A stretch of 54,243 nt of DNA, taken from the NCBI GenBank assembly GCA_021812285.1, contig JAKAOH010000005.1, positions 1-54,243 of the forward strand, in the 5' to 3' direction. Made by a program: the position numbers and the translations under genes. This DNA is from Acidobacteriota bacterium (GTDB lineage: Bacteria; Acidobacteriota; Terriglobia; Acidiferrales; UBA7541). Every line of letters begins with the position of its first letter. Positions within the stretch are counted from its first letter, which is position 1. The notes below the pieces were generated by a model, which was not told the DNA's origin, did not search any database, and saw only the letters and a program-made list of their open reading frames with translations. Positions 54,089 through 54,243 of this stretch are shown piece after piece.

Positions 54089-54243
54089 GGGAAGGCTCCA
54101 ACTCGAGCGTAGCTACGATGGAGGGATTGGGGGCGAAGCCAAGCAGACGAAGGTCTTCGCCTTCCAGGTGCAACGCCACCGCCTCGCGCAAGTTCGCAAC
54201 AACTTCATCGAGCGTCGCTCCTTGCGTGACCACGGGTATTTCC
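54075..54243 (-). CDS. hicB: HicB-family antitoxin, 5' end outside the window
   Basis: The last 55 residues of a HicB-like protein are visible, ending at TAA 54077-54075. They read IPVVTQGATLDEVVANLREAVALHLEG in two segments, close to the HicB core in which a Gln-Gly-x-Thr turn is followed by a long helix. HicB neutralises the HicA RNase and usually represses its own operon. The N-terminal part and the promoter lie beyond the window edge. The toxin gene downstream is broken. Confidence 0.72.
   Translation of the reverse strand, partial: EIPVVTQGATLDEVVANLREAVALHLEGEDLRLLGFAPNPSIVATLELEPSPATA

Overview
The window is a GC-rich, gene-dense bacterial chromosome segment, most likely from an Acidobacteriota member (class Terriglobia or a relative). 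Pointers are a VWA-domain protein of the type common in that phylum, a Gram-negative envelope (LptD, TonB-family protein, periplasmic redox proteins), a frataxin, and an ATP synthase operon with b and b' but without the a and c genes. The phylum call is inference from gene content; there is no rRNA in the window.

Layout. 39-7367: UDP-sugar genes (UDP-glucose dehydrogenase, UDP-glucuronate decarboxylase type), fabH, an OsmC protein and a large membrane GAF/GGDEF/HD-GYP cyclic-di-GMP protein. 7740-11607: gltX, then a converging operon ccdA-tlpA-cyaY-dsbD(alpha), which looks like a DsbD split into separate proteins plus frataxin. 11721-17944: amidase and lptD (4-nt overlap), an RDD membrane protein with a zinc ribbon, an 830-bp gene-free stretch with four copies of a GGGTGTCAC motif, and a small membrane protein. 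18145-21420: a CtpA-like protease homologue that lacks both catalytic residues, a VOC-like protein and a TonB-family protein. 21626-29268: ileS-lspA-lgt-rluD in tight order, a VWA protein with its own strong promoter, and nagA. 29342-35374: F-type ATPase operon b'-b-delta-alpha-gamma-beta-epsilon with a near-consensus promoter. 35713-44386: BON protein with terminator, a drug-efflux MFS protein, a second UDP-sugar dehydrogenase, a DUF3108 protein, a sugar epimerase, a HAD phosphatase, a DUF1015 protein, a STAS protein and a 53-residue zinc-ribbon protein. 44532-52104: a proline-rich exported protein, a CDF metal exporter, a carboxymuconolactone-decarboxylase-like protein, a small conserved protein, an alpha/beta hydrolase, a glutamate carboxypeptidase II-like metallopeptidase and a Tat-type class V aminotransferase.

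52201-54243 is accessory in character. It holds a two-gene cassette: a three-Cys-motif partner (TcmP-like) protein with methyltransferase-like motifs, and its three-Cys partner of the phage Gp37/Gp68 (DUF5131) family. Next to it on the opposite strand is a hicB antitoxin cut by the window edge, with a hicA toxin that has lost its start codon and carries a one-base frameshift. This cassette is the best candidate for a poorly described system. No tRNA, rRNA, CRISPR array or intact insertion sequence was seen.
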